Assembly: GCA_963978545.1 (NCBI GenBank)
Contig: OZ021731.1
Coordinates: 26,116,093 to 26,180,092, forward strand
Source: Linyphia triangularis
Taxonomy: Eukaryota; Arthropoda; Arachnida; Araneae; Linyphiidae
Direction: 5' to 3'
Length of the DNA stretch: 64,000 bases
How positions within the stretch are numbered: the first letter of the stretch is position 1; each line of letters begins with the position of its first letter. Shown here piece after piece: positions 48,340 to 61,196 of the stretch. A program made the translations under genes and the position numbers. The notes under the pieces are model-generated. The model was not told the DNA's origin, did not search any database, and was given only the letters and a program-made list of their open reading frames with translations.

Positions 48340-48935
48340 CACTTTTTATTAAATCCTTTATATTAACATCAATTTTGTGTGTGAGTCTGTGTGGGTGGTT
48401 GGCAGTGTATGTCTATGGCGGGTAAACCTGCATAAGCCTAATTTACCTCCTTGCCGTCATCCAATCGGGATGAAACTTGGCAGATAGATTCGATGTCGAT
48501 GACAATGTATTTTATCAAATTTTAGGGCTGTAACTGACATTAAAAAGTCGCTTTTACGGTATACTAATAAACCAACTTGCCTTTATCCAATTGCGCTAAA
48601 ATAGCATTTAACCAACCATTGACGAAACTCTTTCCTGTTGCCAATTTTTTAAAAATTAATTATAAATTTGTTTTAATCGAAATAAATAAAATACATTTGA
48701 ATATGAGCGCATAATTTCCCGTTCATTTTAAGGAATAAATTTTGAAACGTAGTTTGCCACACATTTTGCTGATAGAAATCTTTTTTGAGATTTAAAATTA
48801 GATGCCAACACCAACCACACGCTGGAAAGAGTTAGGGCTCTTTGTTAATGAATATAAAAATTGGCAATGCATAAATAGGATTTATATTAAATTTTTTGTT
48901 TTTGTGGGTTATATTATTCAGTTTCCCCAACTAGG
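48340..48935 (+). repeat. repeat family G copy 2 (unsplit)
   Basis: Carries the junction AACTTGGCAGATAGATTCG uninterrupted, i.e. the empty-site form of the family A copy 2 insertion. Also CTGTGTGGGTGGTTGGCAGT and GAAACGTAGTTTGCC shared with copy 1. Confidence 0.83.
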
Positions 48936-49429
48936 GTAAAGTGGGCGATCACCGCCGTGTTCCACCAACAGCGGGGCCAAAAGGTATCATTTCGTCACCG
49001 CTCCAAAAATCTGTAACAATGTGTTTTTCCATTATAAAATATTGCGTAAAAAGGACATTTTGTAATGTTCTAAATAAAAAAAAGAAGTCAAATAAAAGTA
49101 AACCACCACAGCATCGCGGAATCTTTAAATTTATCAAAAACCACAAATAATTTTGTAAGCAAATGTACAACAGTACAGCGAAATACTTTAACTACAACTT
49201 CTCTATCTGGTTAGATTTAAACCCTTTATTACTACAATTCATCAATTTTTACACTAAATGACTAGCTTATATTAGAACATTCAATTCTATCAACCCAGTC
49301 AGATTTACTACTATCTTTTATCCACTTTTTGTTTGATTTTGCTTTTCAGAATAATGCAAAATATATATAAACTTATTTGGACTCTTCTTTCTACAATTAT
49401 TGTAAACAGGTTACTATAATACACGCAGA

Positions 49430-49930
49430 TTCAAAGTACAGGATGGTCATAAAAAACTTTGCCAATATATGAACCCCTAGCGGCCGTTCCGTTCAACATA
49501 TCGAGATGAGATTTCAGGTATAGTTATTCAGAGGTATGAGCTCGAGATTCTGTTGTAATTCTGATGTTCACAATTACACTCTGTCAGTAGCAGGTACGCC
49601 AGGAGGTTTGATTGGAAGGTCACACCCAGGAATTGATTGGAATGCCAGCTTTACACGGTGCCAGCAGATTGGCAAATCCAGTTATGGAGCGAGCGTTACG
49701 TCGCCTGTCAGTGGTCACGGGAGAGCACAGGTGGTTGGATAAAGTTTACGTGCCAGTAATTAGCATACGTCTGATATACGCGAGCCACCAGTCAGAAACG
49801 ATCACGTGACATACTCATGGCTTCTTCGTTTGGAATGAAGTGCTTAAAAGATGTTAAGCATTGGCGTCTAACGACTCGTGATCTCAACTGGTACTCCGTC
49901 TGGTAACGTGTAAAGCAACCTATACTTTAA
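49430..49930. other. less AT-rich unidentified segment
   Basis: ACAGGATGGTCATAAAAAAC begins a stretch with CCCTAGCGGCCGTTCC and ordinary GC. It looks like an old transposon or pseudogene, but no protein motif or inverted end was recognised in either strand. Confidence 0.35.
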
Positions 49931-51353
49931 AATTTCTCACAGTATGCCTTTGGACCAGTAAACCATCAGGGCTTTGTAATTTGACTACGATTTTGGGACA
50001 AAAAAAAAAAAAAAAAAAGAAGAAGAAATTATCAATCCAGAAGCAGGAAAAAAATTGAAACACTTATTTTTTTTATTTCGGACTCAATCACCTTAAGTGA
50101 CATCAAATCATTTTTACCATCTTCTTCATCAAAATTCAAGCCAACCTTGACCAGTTGAACGACCTTCTCCTTTCTGGTCATTTTTCCCCGAGGATTGTTT
50201 TTTCCCGGTTTCTCTACCTACCTCCCAACGTTTTATGGCTTGGTCAGTCGTCTCGCTAGTCCGAGCATCACTCATATAAAGAGACCCAAATGAAGGATTT
50301 TGACCTGCTTTTAGAGCTAGTATGTGTTTGTTTGCTCTATGAGAAATCAAAAAGTGTTTTTCTTACACGATATTATTATTATTTTCCGTTAATGATATGA
50401 TTGAATTCCTTTTTTTTTTTTTTTTTTTTTTTGTTTTTGTTATTTATTTCGTTGATGATGTTGCACTATCATTGTGATATTCAACGACCGTACATCAACC
50501 GTTGTGAGTTAGTAACATATTAATGAATCTTGTGAATTGAATAAATAGAGCATCAAAAGTGATTTTTTTTCAATTTACGCTGGAAACACAATGCCCTTTT
50601 TGTTCTGCAAGAGGTTTAATGCTCATTAGAAAGTATAAACCACGTAGTAGTAGAAGTACCATATTTTAGATCCGTATAGAGCAGAAGTTTTGGGACCAAA
50701 ATAAAACCATGTTTTGGATTCAATTTTTAATTTTATTTAAAAAAATAATTTTACTTATGTAAGTATGGGAATTGTGAACCTTAGCTTATTGAATTCGATA
50801 AATAACGAAAAATTATACTAATGTGGTAATCGTGTCATATGTGGATTCTGCTTCTTGATATTTCAAATTATAACTTTTTTGATTAACGAGTCCAAACTTT
50901 CTACAATAATTTACAGGGTGCCAGCTAAAGCGTCCCCCCCCCCCTCCTCCCCTTTCAACAACAGCGGACCTGAAAGTTCCCAGGTCGTATTCCAGCACGT
51001 ATCTGCTTTTTATTTTTGTACGCTCACTCTAACAAATAATTATAAAATGGATTAAGATTTTGTATCATCCTAAAGATCCCTTTTACACTGTTAAAAATTT
51101 GGATCCACTTTGCACTAAAAATTGCTTCCTATATAGCTGCAACTAACATTTGGTGCTTAATTTCCCGATTTAATGGTGCTACCTCGGACAGTAAGAAGCA
51201 TTAAATCGTGAAACTAAGCACGAAATCTTGGTTGCAGCTAAATGGGAACCAATTTTGGAGCAAGGTGGAACAAAATTGTTACAGTGTACCTTCAGTTTGA
51301 TTGACGTCTGAAGTATAAAAGAAGTGTGTGTAAAATGTGTGTATAAGAAGAAG
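49931..51353. other. intergenic, nothing recognised
   Basis: AT-rich with poly-T at about 50410-50432 and a C run near 50934-50944. Open frames on both strands are short and compositionally odd. Confidence 0.45.
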
Positions 51354-51923
51354 CAAGGGCGTATATATGGGAGGGGCCCAGGAGGCCATGGTCCCTCCCG
51401 AAATCAGGAACACAAATTAAAGTAATAAGTAGTTATTATTTGCGTTTGTTTGCAAATAATTTCCATTCTCTTAGCTTCCCAAAAATAAAAAAAAAGTTGA
51501 TGGCACCTGATTAAGTACTGTGAAATTAAAATATGTATAATGCAGGTGAGGCTTTGGCATTTTATCTGTAGCTCTGTTTATTCAATAGTGTGCTTTTTAA
51601 ATAGGTGTGTATCTGCAATCCTCTGCATTATGCTGTTATGGAATCTTAATTTGCTTTATTAAGTTAATGGTATTCATAATGAAGCGATAAAAATTCTATT
51701 CAAAACTGTTTAAAAAAAAAAAAAAACATTGTGTAAATAAGCAGTGCTGAAGTTGACTGTGTCAGTAGCAATGTTCCTTTTGACATCGCAAATTCTAGTA
51801 CCGTTGATCCAGCATCAGTTGCTGAGGATTTAAAGAAAAAAATTTAAATAAAGAAAAAAAAAATAAAGAAAAATTTAACTCGTAAAAAATGCATGGAACC
51901 TTTTTACAAATTTCTTTCTTCTT

Positions 51924-53784
51924 CTACACTAGTCTACAAAATTAATGGATATTTCAGTTTTTCGCTAATAACTTCTCATTGGAGCAGCATAGATACATGA
52001 AATTCACATTACAGAGGCATCTTTATGTAACATGACGATAAGTAAAACAACTCAGTGGCAAATTGAAATGCAAAGTGTACAATGGATAGGGGCGGATTTA
52101 GAAATTTGATTACTATAGGCACAACATAACAGATGTCCCCCCCCCCCCCATCGACAATTTTTGGAGTTATTTAAATATTAATTGACAATTTAGAATACCG
52201 TCGATTGCTGTCGTGATTAAATTTATGATGAGATATTAATATTGTAATAACTGATAAGAATTATTAAAATTTATTCTTGTATTTTATGGCATTAATCAAG
52301 TGCGCTGAACATAATATTGATAGTTGCATATTAATTCAGGATTTAAAAAAAAAATGGAGTAGCATTAGTGTGCAGTTGACTTTTAGTGTAAGATATGATC
52401 TCCCTTGTCATCAGTGTTTACTCGGCACTGTATTCTCATACTTGACATGAGTTTCTTGATTTAATTCTAGTGGCTAAATTACTCGTCCAGTCTTTTAAAC
52501 TGTTTGCAAGTGATGTAAAGTTTCCAATACATTAAATCTTTACAAAATGCCTATCGTAGAAGCGTCCAAACCATATTTGTTGAAATTCGGATCAGAGGAA
52601 TGATCTGGTTTACTTATAGGGTCGATATTCATACTTTTTTTAATAATTTATTAAAAGCAAAAGTGAAACAAAATTTATCCCAAGTAACAATAAATGCTAT
52701 TTAAAAACCAATACTTCACCGTTTAAAAATTTGCCTGGATCAAGTTAACATAATCACAGTGAAAAAGTTGAATTCAATTATCTCTTGCGCTCTACAATGG
52801 CATCTAAAGAACAAATTTTTTAACATTAGATACTTTTTACTGAAATTTTTTTTTTCAATCTCATGAGTAATAATGGACGTCAGAGGTTCTATAGAAAGGT
52901 GGAAAAACGATATTACGTGGTAAATAGCAAATCAAGTTAACGATATGGTGGGAAAAAAGTTTTGGTCTTTGGGTACAACCCAAGTAGTAGCATGACTTGA
53001 TTAATGACGTAATTTTTAGGTCACCTTTTCTCGAATGATGTTATTCAGTAAAAAATCACTTCAGTTTTGACGTCATTTAATGGTCATACAAACTGACGTT
53101 CATTAAATGATGTAAATTTTTTGGTCATCATATGATGCACATTATTTTGAGTCATGAAATGACGTCTTTTTATAAATAATAAATGACTCAAATAATTTTG
53201 GGTCACAATATGCCGTAATTTTTTAGTCATCATATGATGTGAATTTAACTTTTATTACTTTTTTATACGGGCCCATGGCAGAATACACACTTCTACTTGT
53301 GAAGACTACTTGTATGACAATTTTACTTTAATAAACATGTAATATTCGTCGAGTATCTACTACAACCAGAAAATAAATAAAAATAATAGTACAACAAATA
53401 GGTGAGTAAGTTTTAGGTAAGTAATCTGACTGAGCAATTTAGTCACTAGAATTCATCAAGAAACTCATGTTAAGTGTGAGAATAACAAAGTCAAGTAAAC
53501 ACTGATGACAGGGGAGATCATATCTCACACTAAAAGTCAACTCCATGAGTTGTGAGATTTTTAATGTGAATGCCTTTTTGCAACTGCTCTCTAATGGTAC
53601 TTCATGCTTTTGCATGTGTCCCCACTGTGCACTTTGCATTTCAACTTACGACTGATTTGTTTTACTTATCGTTTTGTTACATAAAGATGCCTCTTTGATG
53701 GGAATTTCATGTGTCTATGCTGTTCCACTGAGAAGTTATTAGAGAAAAATTGAAATATTTTTAAATTTTGCAGACCAATGTAGT
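51924..53784. mobile_element. fold-back element with long inverted arms, inside the hAT
   Basis: 51930-52083 and 52370-52500 are the reverse complement of 53420-53784 (for example AACTTCTCATTGGAGCAGCA with TGCTGTTCCACTGAGAAGTT, and GTAAGATATGATCTCCC with GGGGAGATCATATCTCAC). The left arm is interrupted at about 52083-52370 by DNA beginning ATAGGGGCGGATTTAG and containing a C run. The loop is about 52500-53420. Confidence 0.82.
53003..53240. repeat. imperfect repeat cluster of TGACGT-type motifs
   Basis: AATGACGTAATTTTTAGGTCA-like words recur: four TGACGT cores (one full TGACGTCA) and diverged ATGATGT and ATGCCGT versions, each near GGTCAT or AGTCAT. They lie in the loop of the fold-back element. 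Confidence 0.7.
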
Positions 53785-53808
53785 AGTTCTAGCTCAAACT
53801 ATACTACA

Positions 53809-53965
53809 ACTTTTCAAATTAAATGGCTAGAAGAATTTGAGTGGTTAGCTTATTCTGAAGGAAAATCCTGATCTTTTTGTAAATATTGCGTGATATTTTC
53901 GTTCTCCAAAAGTGTATTCAAAGGAGTTCACCAAGAAACAAGGAAATTAGTAACACAGGTTTTCA
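53809..53965 (+). pseudogene. hAT transposase fragment, TTF-type zinc finger
   Basis: Reads TTFQIKWLEEFEWLAYSEGK, S, a stop, then SFCKYCVIFSFSKSVFKGVH and QETRKLVTQ. The W-x-W-LAYS ... FCKYC-x-x-F pattern is the N-terminal TTF/ZMYM-type zinc finger of hAT transposases. One in-frame TGA, and no catalytic domain follows. Confidence 0.8.
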
Positions 53966-54879
53966 GTAATTTAATAAAAGGAACGAAATTTTTCGATCAC
54001 TGCTGAAGATAAGGAACCAATAGTAGAGATAATGACCTTAAAGACTAATTAATGAAGGAGAGGAGGTTTTTACTAAAAAAAAAAGTTATATAAGGAAAAA
54101 AGTAGGGGAAGTGAGGAAAATAATATTAAAGAGAATGCAATTAAGTGTTTTATAAAATAATCTGCTATCATATAATAAAGCATTAGTTCACTTCAGTTAT
54201 AAAAGTAAACTGAAAATATATATAAAAAAAATAATAACTATGTTATTTTTTCCCAATATTTCGCTTAAAACCCCTTGAAAACCATCCTTAATCCTTGAGT
54301 GAGAGCTCACTTAAAACATAAAAAAACAAGTGCAAATAACGGTAAGTTTGCTCGTATTGGCCCCTCCCGAAATTGTAACCTATATACGCCACTGAGAAGA
54401 AGAAAAATTAATGGCTTAAAAAATTAAGAAAATAGTCACATGAATGGCAAGTACAAGGTTTTTAAATCATATGAATATATCATTTTGACAATATTTTTGT
54501 CATTATCCATATTAGTTGACGTACATATTCAGGGTTATAACGTATTTTAATAAGTTGACAAATCGTTTTTTCTTATTATTCACAATCTACATGTACATCT
54601 TCTCCTAGGGAAAAGATTGTAAATACTCTCAACCGAAAATAAAACATTTTTGCTTCGATACTTCCAACTTTCATCCACTAACAATATTTAAATATTATGA
54701 TTATATGAATAATTAATTATCAAAAATACTTAAAAATTAGTTCCTGGACAAAATCCAAGACTATGCTCTACCCATTGACCTTTGATCCTCAGGCTCCGAT
54801 TTACAAATGCAGGGGCCGAGGGCACAAACTATAATGATAACTCCTTCTCGTAATAAACGACTTTCGATAGAATATTATA

Positions 54880-55318
54880 CAGGGTGACCACAAAATTCAA
54901 GAAAAAAAGTTCCCTGATAATTCCCTGATTTCCCTGACAGATTTCTGAAAAATTCTCTGATTTTACGACAAACTTTTTTCTAAATTTCGCCAACTTTTCC
55001 AGATGTGTAGACACCCTGATCAAATAGAATATATATGCTAAAAAGATAATATGCCAGTTTTTAATAAATAGCTTTGGCAGTAAAGAAAAGTTTAAATTAT
55101 TCCGTAACATTAAACTTCTAGAGATTACTACTACAATTTTCCGGGAAAATTGCACAAAAATTTGATAAACGGAGAAATGTACCTTCAGAAAAAAAAATTC
55201 CCTGATTTGCGTTAAATTTTAAAAGCCTCCCTGACATTTCCCTGATTTTTTCCAGAATCAGAAAGCTCCCTGACATTTCCCTGATTTCCAGGTTCTGTGG
55301 CCACTGTGTTATAAGTCA
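54880..55318 (-). mobile_element. family C MITE copy 3, inverted
   Basis: CAGGGTGACCACAAAATTC to TTCTGTGGCCACTGTG, with TCCCTGA words at both ends and ACCCTGATCAAATAGAATAT inside. Flanked by TTATA on both sides (54875-54879 and 55319-55323). Confidence 0.85.
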
Positions 55319-55323
55319 ATAAA

Positions 55324-56799
55324 AGAGGCCTTATATACCAATTGTAATAAAATAAAGATTGTTTAAATAATAATTTAGTTAGGCAGAAAATTACATCAAA
55401 AGAATTGCACAGGAAATAACATTTAACATAGTAAAATGGATATTCTAAAAAAATCAAACACGCATACAATTTTAAAAGCTGTCTAATAGTAAAAATTATT
55501 ATATACAATTGAATTAAATGGGTATCTCTCTCTACAATCCTATAAACATATTTAAATGAAAAAAAAAATAGTTAAATGCATTCAAATAAAACATATAGTT
55601 CTATAAGCTTGCGGACGATAGGTACAACGAATCTCTTCTTTACAAGAAAAAAAAAAGCTTTAAATAAACTTCTTTTTTCGAATTTCCAAAAATTTCGGTT
55701 TGCGGACCTGAATTATTTGGGGGGGGGGGGGGGGGGCCTCAAAAAATCGGAGGCCCTGGTCACGTGCCCCAATTGCCCTGTGTAAAATCAGGCCCTGTTG
55801 ATCCTACCAGTGCTCTCATAACCTTTAGCATTTCTAATAACCATTTGTGTAACTAATCTTGAGTAATGAAGGCGAAGTCCAATCTATTGATTTAGAATCT
55901 AGCTGAGGAGTGTGTTTGTGTAAAGCTACTAAATTTCATTGCGAATTCTATTGACTACAGGATTAGGCTGCACTCTGATCCCGCAATGGAGCTATACGTA
56001 TAAGCCTGTTTTATTGTAGGACGTCCATCTAGAAACTCGACGAGAATCACTCCGGTCAGTTGAGAATATAGATACATTTTGAAGTACTCGATATATTTTC
56101 TATACTTAGGAATTCAGTTACATGAACAACGGTGAACATGATGACTACGCAGGAATTTAGTTTTCTTTAATTTTAATTAAACAAGTTGGTGTCCAAAATT
56201 TTGAACTTAACTCAAGTGTCCGAAAACCAAAGGCTAGTGGGACTCATTACATACTTCCCAATTTGAAAAACACATTTTATTTCTGCTCTACACTGTAAAA
56301 TAGTGGTCTGCGGATCACAGGTATCCCATAAGGATGTCATGGTCTGTGGAGTTATCGAAATTTTAGAATAGCGAACTGCGTTTAAGGTGTCGTCAGACCA
56401 TACATCTTACTTTAGAGTTCAACGATATAGGTCAAATCCACAGGTACAGATTAATAATTGAAGCATCTTTATTGGATATATTAATTTAATTTTAAAAAAC
56501 AAGTAATATAGGTCAAATAAACAGGTTCACTACTCAAAATAATCCGAACGATTGCTATATCTTGCATTCTAATTGATGAAATAATAAAAGTCAAGTACCG
56601 TTGTAGGTCTTTGTAAGATTTTTATCAATTGTATTTTTTTTTATCTTTTTTTTTTTTTTTTTTTATCATAAGGGGTTATCTACATATTTAAACTAAACCA
56701 AACTTTGAAAAGTTCAATGACAACCTTATAATATTATACCATATTTAGATTTAGCATTAAAAAAAATCCGGTGAAATACAAAATTTCATAATTTTCTAA
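55324..56799. other. intergenic, nothing recognised
   Basis: AT-rich. Includes a G run at about 55721-55736 next to AGGCCCTGGTCACGTGCCCC, typical of a decayed transposon end, and T runs near 56636-56664. Confidence 0.4.
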
Positions 56800-57115
56800 T
56801 GAGTGGCTAGAAATTTAAATGAGGTACAAGAATCGACAAATTAATGTTAAAAGAAAAAAATTACTTTTTTGGCCATAAATTCTTAAATAATTAATATATT
56901 TTAGTAATTTTTGTTTGGTTTCAAACTATAGTTTGATAAATTTCAAACATAAATAGCAATAAACTTTTGCACCCAACAGTTTTTTAATAATTAATTATTA
57001 ATTAATAAAACAATTTTTAAAACTTTTTAAATAGAAAAATGTATTATTTTATAATTCCATTAGATTTATTATGGTCGAAAACCCCTCCAGAATTTTTTCC
57101 ATTCTATTTTGACTT
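56800..57115 (+). repeat. repeat family H copy 1
   Basis: Matches the reverse complement of 62770-63085: TTGGCCATAAATTCTTAAAT, AATAATTAATTATTAATTAA, AACTTTTTAAA and CCATTAGATTTATTATGGTC. AT-rich, no coding frame. Confidence 0.72.
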
Positions 57116-57858
57116 TTGGTTCTCAATAATTTAGCCAAAAAGTTAAAAAGCTCACTTTAAGGGACGGTGCAATAAATTACGTCTTGAAGCACGCAAACGT
57201 ACAATTCTTCCTCGCTTCAAAGAAATTTGCCCCGAAGATCGGTCAAAACATTTCAGCTCATAAGTGGCGTGTTTTTCAACATAATGAACTAAAATTGGAT
57301 AGTTAGGGTAAACGAAGTATTCTAAATCGAATGAAAACATTAAAAATGAGGGTTTGCATTGAAATTTTTTTTTATATAGAGTTAAATTTACTAAGTAAAC
57401 AGTCCTTAAGAAATTTTTTTTGCCCCAGGCATATAAAAAATTGTAAACAAAACATTTTGCTGCAAAACGTAAGATTTTACGATAATTAGAACCGAAGATA
57501 TAGCCATCGTTCAGATATTTTTTTTTTTATCGTTCTGTACGTATTTAAAAGAATTTAATTTTCATAAAATTAAATGTTTTAATTACAGTAACCCTCAAAT
57601 ATTAATTACAGAAATATTGTTTACGGAAATAACTTAACTTTTAACTTTAAAACTAGTGGTGTTTATCAAGGGCATAAGTTTCGATAACAATACTTTTCAC
57701 TGATGAAATTAAATCAGACGTGGAATGAAGCTATTTAACGTTTTCATATTTCCCTGCATTAAAAAGAAATAGCCAGTTTGACGATGTATTTAGCGATAAT
57801 TCTTCTGATAAAAAAAAAAAAAAAAAAATTGCGAATTTGAAAATATACTTTTGATAAT

Positions 57859-58596
57859 GGACAATTCCCGCATTTTTTAAAAACAAGTGAAATTATTATA
57901 TATTTATGAAGAATTTCTTTCTGATTCCAAATATTTAAACAAAAGTTCATTAAAAAAATTAGTTATTTAAATACAGTCAACTCGCGATAACTCGAAGTAT
58001 CGTAAGTCGAATATTCGTTTATCTCGAAGTTTTCATTAGGTCCCAAGAATATGCCTTCAATAGAAAATAATTTATGAGTGACTTTCGATAACTCGAACTT
58101 CGTATAACTCGAAGAATTTGACCAGTCCCTTGAACTTCGAGTTATCTCGAGTTGACTGTATTAAGAAAAGAAAATGTCCTAAAACTGAACCAAAACCAGT
58201 CCGATCAAAACTGTCAGCAAAGTCCGTGACGTAAAGAGACCCTATCATTTCTATGGTTATCGTGAGGTGTCTGCCAAATAGTTGGCGTTGAAAGAGTTGG
58301 CATTGGTAGACCATTGCCACATACTGTACAGGTTGGTGTGATTTGCGAAAAACTTGCAAATCTGGTTTCCGCTGCTGCATTTCAAATTTTCAAGCCAAGA
58401 TATTTGCGAAGCCGTGACGTCACATTCAATGACAGTGAAATGAATCGTTTTCTCGTCAACGTTTAACAAGGTAATTTTGATCGCAAATTAAAAAAAGGAA
58501 AAGCGCATTGAGCAGACATTTTTGTGTTTATGGCCTTTTCGAAACATTTAGAATTGAATAAAAAAATTAAAAAAAAAAAAAATGTGGAAATTGTCC
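57859..58596 (+). mobile_element. MITE family I copy 1
   Basis: Inverted ends GGACAATTCCCGCATTTTTT and, on the other strand, GGACAATTTCCACATTTTTT. About 551 bp without the pogo-like MITE inserted at 57974. It is inverted relative to 59535-60072. Confidence 0.83.
57974..58158. mobile_element. pogo/Tigger-like MITE, 185 bp, inside family I
   Basis: CAGTCAACTCGCGATAACTC to CTTCGAGTTATCTCGAGTTGACTG gives clear inverted ends around 20 bp, flanked by TA (57972-57973 and 58159-58160). The other family I copy lacks it at the matching place. Confidence 0.93.
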
Positions 58597-58729
58597 ATTC
58601 TTACTTTATCCTTTCTTGTAAGTGAAACAGAGGAGAAAAAGTCATTGATCTGGGATACCCATCAACATCCCATACATTAACAAAGGGTAGTAAAAGTATT
58701 GTTTACGGTTAAACAAATTATTATTATTT

Positions 58730-59191
58730 TTTTTTTTTTTGCATTTTTCCACATTTCGGAATCCTGACTTCCAAAAATATGGTCTAGAAAAAATTTCTGT
58801 CTATGCGTCTATGTGTCTGTGTGTAAGTGGTCAGCATAACTCATGAACGAAATGACCTATGATGTTTAAAGTTGATGCACAGGTTAGTGATAGCCATCAA
58901 AATTGCGCATGTGCATAAGGTAGCTGCCACTGAAAAAAAAAATGTTTTTCAGTAATTGCTAAAAAGCGGCTCTAACGATTTTGATTAAAATCCCTGCGGT
59001 AATTCCTTTCAAGGTGTTCTAAACATCCTCCGAAATTCTCGTGAAAATGTTATAAAGAAGCAAAAAATTAAAAAACGAATGTTTACAACTCAGAGTTATC
59101 TTCCCCTGAGCTTCGTTCGTCAATGACCGTTTTTCTCACTTACGAGAAAGGATAATATAAGACTTACCGAAAAGTGTACCTTGGTAACCGC

Positions 59192-59238
<47 letters not shown>

Positions 59239-59394
59239 GCCCATAAAGAATTATTTAATTATTTCCAAAAATACAGCAAAATTGGCCGCTTTTTCCAAAT
59301 GAATGATAAAAATATAAAAACGATAAATAATACCATTCCACATCAGTATTATAGTGTAATTGATAATTGCACGATGTTCCACACCCCAAGTTTG
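58730..59394 (+). repeat. interspersed repeat family F, copy 3
   Basis: TTGCATTTTTCCACATTTCG, GTCTGTGTGTAAGTGGTCAG, GGTAGCTGCCACTG, GCTAAAAAGCGGCTCTAACG, ending GATGTTCCACACCCCAAG. It holds a 43-base T run at 59193-59235. Confidence 0.87.
59193..59235. repeat. 43-base poly(T)
   Basis: Unbroken T run within repeat F copy 3; a 29-base A run follows at 59428-59456. Confidence 0.9.
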
Positions 59395-59425
59395 AACTAG
59401 GGATGTTTCAAAAACGTGAAAAAAT

Positions 59426-59459
<34 letters not shown>

Positions 59460-59534
59460 CAGAATCTAATACTTTTATTACCCTAACTTAACAGGCGTAC
59501 TATTGAAAGTAAAAAGAAACTCATAAAACACAAT

Positions 59535-60072
59535 GGACAAATCCCGCATTTTTTTTTTATTCAATTCTAAATGTTTCGAAAATGCCATAAACACAAAAAT
59601 TTCTGCTAAATGCGATTTTTTTTTTTTTTTTTTTTCTAGTTTGCAATAAAAGTTTGCCTGTTAGACTTTGGCTAAAAAACGATTCATTGAGCTCCAATTG
59701 AATGAGACGTTACTTGATCTCAAACAACTTGGCTTGAAACGCAGCAGCGGAAACCAGTTTTGCAAGATTCCCGCAAATTGCGCCAATCAGTACGGGATAT
59801 GGCAATGGTCTACCAAACTAACGCCAACTATTTGGCAGAAACCTCACGATAGCATGATAACCATAACAAAGGGAGGAAGTTTTGACGTCACAGCTATAGT
59901 TGAGTGTTTTGATCGAACTGGTTTTGGCTCGGTTTTGGGGCATTTTCTTTTCTTAATATTTAAATAACTAATTATTTCTAAAGAACTTTTGTTTCAATAT
60001 TTGGAATCAGAAATAAATTATTCATAAATATAAGCAAGTTTCACTCGTTTTTAAAAAATGCGAGAATTGTCT
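59535..60072 (-). mobile_element. MITE family I copy 2, inverted to copy 1
   Basis: GGACAAATCCCGCATTTTTT to AAAAAATGCGAGAATTGTCT, 538 bp. Reverse complement of copy 1 through AACGATTCATT, GCAGCAGCGGAAACCAG and CAATGGTCTACCA. At its 3' side TTCTTAATATTTAAATAACT shows the uninterrupted TA where copy 1 carries the pogo-like MITE. Confidence 0.85.
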
Positions 60073-60896
60073 AATGTGTTAGTCTGTTGTAAAATGAGGT
60101 ATATATTACATTAAAATAAATGTTGATTTCCATAATATAACAAAATACTTTTTTAGAAAGAAGCCAACATCTAAGAGTCAACTTAATAAAAATATTTTTT
60201 ATTACATCTAATTTTTTCTAATTGGTAGCTCATTTATAGATGATGTCCATATAACCCCGCAGAACGTGGCAACCTGATGAGAGGTCTCCCTACTTATCGC
60301 AATAGACTCTTTGAAAATGATAAACTTGTATGTTTGGTAATAAAGAATTGTTTTATGCTTCCTCAATTCAAGTGTTTTAGAATTCCTTAAAAAAAAAACA
60401 TATAAAAAAATATTATGTTTCCGCTGTAAAATACTCGAAATACCTCTTAGGTCGATTTTACGTTCCAAAGAGATGACGATTTGTCGCCAGCACAATGAAA
60501 ATCTTTTTTTTTTTTTTTCTTCACTAAGGAGAAAAATGCAATTTTTTTCAAAATACTGAAATATACAGTTTTTTTTTTTTAACTAAATAAGTTACATATA
60601 TTTAATGACTATCTCCCAACACATTAATCACGAGATGATTATTTCATATCAAATTCGATATCATTTTTCGTAATTGCATTCAATAAATCAGATAATTTCG
60701 TCTGGTATCATCATCAACACTTCCTTATTGTAATTGGACACACTTCAAATGTTAGAGGCAATAAAAATTCAGATGTGGATAAAGATTTATCAGCTCGATT
60801 CATAATATTAAACTAGTCATGCATGACAAATTTGCCCAGTGTATAGTTAAATCGTATAGAATGCGTGTTATTTTGAAATAATGTGTCTAGCTAACG

Positions 60897-61196
<300 letters not shown>

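Larger units (their letters stand above)
51354..54394 (+). mobile_element. hAT transposon remnant with 8-bp TSD
   Basis: Inverted ends CAAGGGCGTATATATGGGAG and, on the other strand, CAGTGGCGTATATAGG, with GGGAGGGGCC just inside both. Flanked by a perfect 8-bp duplication AGAAGAAG (51346-51353 and 54395-54402), the hAT hallmark. The 3.0 kb holds a TTF-type zinc-finger fragment and a fold-back insertion. Confidence 0.88.

Noticed and set aside
49536..49809. Overlapping + strand ORFs in the less AT-rich segment
   Set aside because: Neither frame gives a recognisable motif, and they overlap in different frames; left as an unidentified segment.
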